This document shows, piece after piece, positions 6,471-7,936 of a DNA stretch of 7,936 nt. The position numbers and the translations under genes are program-made. The stretch's first letter is position 1. Each line of letters begins with the position of its first letter. The stretch is from Eubacterium sp. (GTDB lineage: Bacteria > Bacillota > Clostridia > Oscillospirales > Acutalibacteraceae). The stretch spans positions 1-7,936 of the forward strand of contig JAILGO010000046.1 of assembly GCA_024696725.1 (NCBI GenBank), in the 5' to 3' direction. The notes under the pieces are model-generated. The model was not told the DNA's origin, made no database searches, and worked only from the letters and a program-made list of their open reading frames with translations.

Positions 6471-7749
6471 GCGATACCCTTTTCACATGCCCGGTCACAA
6501 ACGGAACCCGGAATTCGGCATTACGGGCAGCGAAATTGATATAACCGAGATTGAAGGCTTTGACAATCTTCACGACGCGAAAGGCGTTTTAGCCGAGCTT
6601 GAGGAAAGACTGAAAAAGCAGTATAAAAGCAAAAGAAGCTTTTTGCTCGTTAACGGCTCGACGGTCGGTATTCTCGCGGCAATCTTTTCGGTATGCGGCG
6701 AGGGTGATAAGATTATTATAGCGAAAAACTGTCATAAAAGCGTTTATAACGCGTGTATGCTGAGGCGTCTCAGAGTCGTATATCTTGAACCCGAATTCGA
6801 CAGCGTTAATATGTGTTACACAGGCATAATGCAGGACAGACTCGACGCACTTATTATGAGGCACGGCGACGCGAAGGCTGTCGTTATTACCTCGCCGACT
6901 TACGAGGGCAGGATAAGCAATATAAAGACCGATATACCTCTTATAATCGACGCGGCTCACGGCGCGCATCTCGGGCTCGGAGGCTTCCCTTCATACCCGG
7001 AAGGAAGCATCGTCGTTTCTTCGCTCCACAAAACACTTCCCGCACTTACGCAGACAGCGGTTCTTAACGTATACGACGAGAAATACGCAGCGCTAACGAA
7101 ACGGTATCTCGATATATTTCAGACGAGCTCTCCGAGCTATGTGCTTATGAATTCCGTATCCCTTTGCTGCGATATTTGCTTGAACAAAAAACTTTTTGAA
7201 GACTACTATGAAAGGCTCTGCGACTTCAGGCAGCTTGAGCTTTCAAAGCTTCGTCTTAAATACAGCGACGATATTTCAAAGCTCGTTATTTCCTCGGAAA
7301 ACACGGATTTATCGGGGGAAGAGCTTGCGAAGCTTCTCAGAGAAAAATATCTTATAGAGCCTGAAATGGCGAGCGTTAATTACGTCGTGCTGTTAACCTC
7401 TGTCGCCGACACGGACGAGGCTTTTGAGCTGCTTAAGACGGCGTTGCTTGAAATCGACGGATATGCCGCTTACCAACCGGAAACGACTAAGAAAAAGCCG
7501 CCCGTACAGGTCGGCGAAAGCATAATTGAATATCCCGGGTTATGTGAGGAGCGCCTTCTTTCAGAGGCTGTAGGCAGGCGTGCGGGCGAATTCGTTTTTG
7601 CTTATCCTCCGGACATACCGATAATCTCCCCTAACGAGATTATCACGGAGGAGGCGGTCAGCTACGTACGGCTTCTTAATGAATACGGCGTTAATACGGT
7701 ATCGGACAGCGGATTACTTCCTAATAAGATATTGACAAAAGCAGAGTAA
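6433..7749 (+). CDS. Orn/Lys/Arg decarboxylase-family PLP enzyme (YaaO/Bacillus-SpeA type)
   Basis: A 438-residue fold-type I PLP enzyme, related to the compact Bacillus SpeA/YaaO group rather than the long inducible E. coli CadA/AdiA enzymes. Family marks in order are YPFHMPGHKRN (15-25), ITEIEGFDNLHDAKG (37-51), LVNGSTVGIL (72-81) for phosphate binding, the NCHKSVYN segment (99-106), DAAHGAH (173-179) with Asp173 for the PLP ring nitrogen, and SSLHKTLPALTQT (196-208), where Lys200 should form the Schiff base. The C-terminal domain ends with FAYPPDIPIISPNE (388-401), also typical. Such enzymes decarboxylate arginine, lysine or ornithine to polyamine precursors; the substrate is not decidable here, and no other polyamine gene is visible. 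I give the longest start, ATG 6433; TTG 6439 is better spaced from AAGGAG. No terminator follows: the promoter of the next gene lies inside its 3' end. Confidence 0.9.
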   Translation: MELKLHEKLKSLKRYPFHMPGHKRNPEFGITGSEIDITEIEGFDNLHDAKGVLAELEERLKKQYKSKRSFLLVNGSTVGILAAIFSVCGEGDKIIIAKNCHKSVYNACMLRRLRVVYLEPEFDSVNMCYTGIMQDRLDALIMRHGDAKAVVITSPTYEGRISNIKTDIPLIIDAAHGAHLGLGGFPSYPEGSIVVSSLHKTLPALTQTAVLNVYDEKYAALTKRYLDIFQTSSPSYVLMNSVSLCCDICLNKKLFEDYYERLCDFRQLELSKLRLKYSDDISKLVISSENTDLSGEELAKLLREKYLIEPEMASVNYVVLLTSVADTDEAFELLKTALLEIDGYAAYQPETTKKKPPVQVGESIIEYPGLCEERLLSEAVGRRAGEFVFAYPPDIPIISPNEIITEEAVSYVRLLNEYGVNTVSDSGLLPNKILTKAE

Positions 7750-7760
7750 TTATTTATAAT
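7732..7760 (+). promoter_or_regulatory. Perfect-consensus SigA promoter of scfA
   Basis: TTGACA (7732-7737), exactly 17 bases, then TATAAT (7755-7760): both hexamers match the consensus fully. The -35 box is inside the last codons of the decarboxylase-family gene and the -10 is just past its stop. Transcription should begin near 7767, about 25 bases before the ATG at 7792. Confidence 0.9.
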
Positions 7761-7765
7761 AATTA
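7747..7765. repeat. AT-only inverted repeat over the scfA -10 box
   Basis: TAATTATT (7747-7754) and AATAATTA (7758-7765) are perfect 8-base inverted arms with a three-base centre. The repeat covers the -10 hexamer and includes the stop codon of the decarboxylase-family gene. It has no GC pairs and no following T-run, so it is not a terminator. It could be an operator or simply AT-rich chance. Confidence 0.3.
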
Positions 7766-7791
7766 AGAAATAAATTTTAAGAGGTGTTCTT

Positions 7792-7936
7792 ATGAAAAAG
7801 ATTAAAACTTTAAGCTCAAGAAATCTTTGCGAGTCTGCTAAAAAGGGCGGCTGCGGTGAGTGCCAAACCTCCTGCCAGTCAGCAAGCAAGACCTCTTGCT
7901 CGGTTGCTAACCAAAAATGCGAGCAGCTTAAGAAGT
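7792..7936 (+). CDS. scfA: SCIFF-type ranthipeptide precursor (six Cys in forty-five), partial at window end
   Basis: 48 codons are visible before the window ends. The N-terminus MKKIKTLSSRN matches the SCIFF leader style, and the core follows the family pattern: CESAKKGGCGECQTSC from residue 13, then QSASKTSCSVANQKCE at 29-44. Cysteines are at 13, 21, 24, 28, 36 and 43. SCIFF peptides are near-universal in Clostridia and are modified by a dedicated radical SAM enzyme (ScfB) that makes Cys-to-side-chain thioether bonds; that gene is normally immediately downstream and would lie outside this window. The usual family core has QSAC and SCTVANQ, but here position 32 is Ser (AGC, one base from TGC) and 37 is Ser (TCG, one base from a Thr ACG). 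ATG 7792 has GAGGTG five bases upstream and a perfect promoter. The length suggests that only a few codons are missing. Confidence 0.9.
   Translation, partial: MKKIKTLSSRNLCESAKKGGCGECQTSCQSASKTSCSVANQKCEQLKK

Noticed and set aside
7662..7889. 75-codon minus-strand frame across the scfA region
   Set aside because: It is opposite the well-supported SCIFF precursor and the perfect promoter, with no support of its own.

Overview
The window looks like chromosomal DNA of an anaerobic Clostridia-class Firmicute, probably of the Oscillospiraceae/Ruminococcaceae kind. The evidence is a SCIFF-type peptide gene (a hallmark of Clostridia), a K+-dependent sodium-type membrane pyrophosphatase, strong purine-rich Shine-Dalgarno sites, frequent TTG starts and clear SigA-type promoters. 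I see no mobile element, CRISPR array, tRNA or rRNA. Taxonomy is inferred from gene content only.

Layout, left to right. (1) 1-1125, minus strand: a two-gene operon with a zinc-ribbon, four-helix, coiled-coil membrane protein followed by a small single-pass membrane protein cut off by the window edge. Both are of unknown function. (2) 1126-1303: a divergent intergenic region with a near-consensus promoter on each side. (3) 1304-2845, plus: a GPH-family (MelB-like) cation:sugar symporter, closed by a rho-independent terminator. (4) 2942-5011, plus: hppA, a membrane pyrophosphatase with K+-dependent and Na+-type signatures, closed by a strong, probably bidirectional terminator that also serves the convergent gene. 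(5) 5083-5838, minus: exodeoxyribonuclease III. (6) 5858-5900: two divergent extended -10 promoters that interleave, each -35 box lying in the spacer of the other. (7) 5916-7749, plus: a polytopic membrane protein of unknown function overlapping by 38 bases an Orn/Lys/Arg-decarboxylase-family PLP enzyme. (8) From 7732: a perfect-consensus promoter (TTGACA-N17-TATAAT) inside the end of the decarboxylase gene, driving a SCIFF peptide precursor (scfA) that runs off the window. Its radical SAM maturase is expected just downstream but is not visible.

How the genes may work together: the pyrophosphatase would use waste pyrophosphate to energise the membrane, and the neighbouring symporter keeps both acidic residues that bind the coupling cation in MelB, so the two could share a sodium cycle (inference). 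ExoIII is a DNA-repair housekeeping gene. The most unusual item is the SCIFF precursor: by recalled alignment, both residues of the known Cys-Thr thioether crosslink are serine here, while an additional upstream Cys keeps the total at six.
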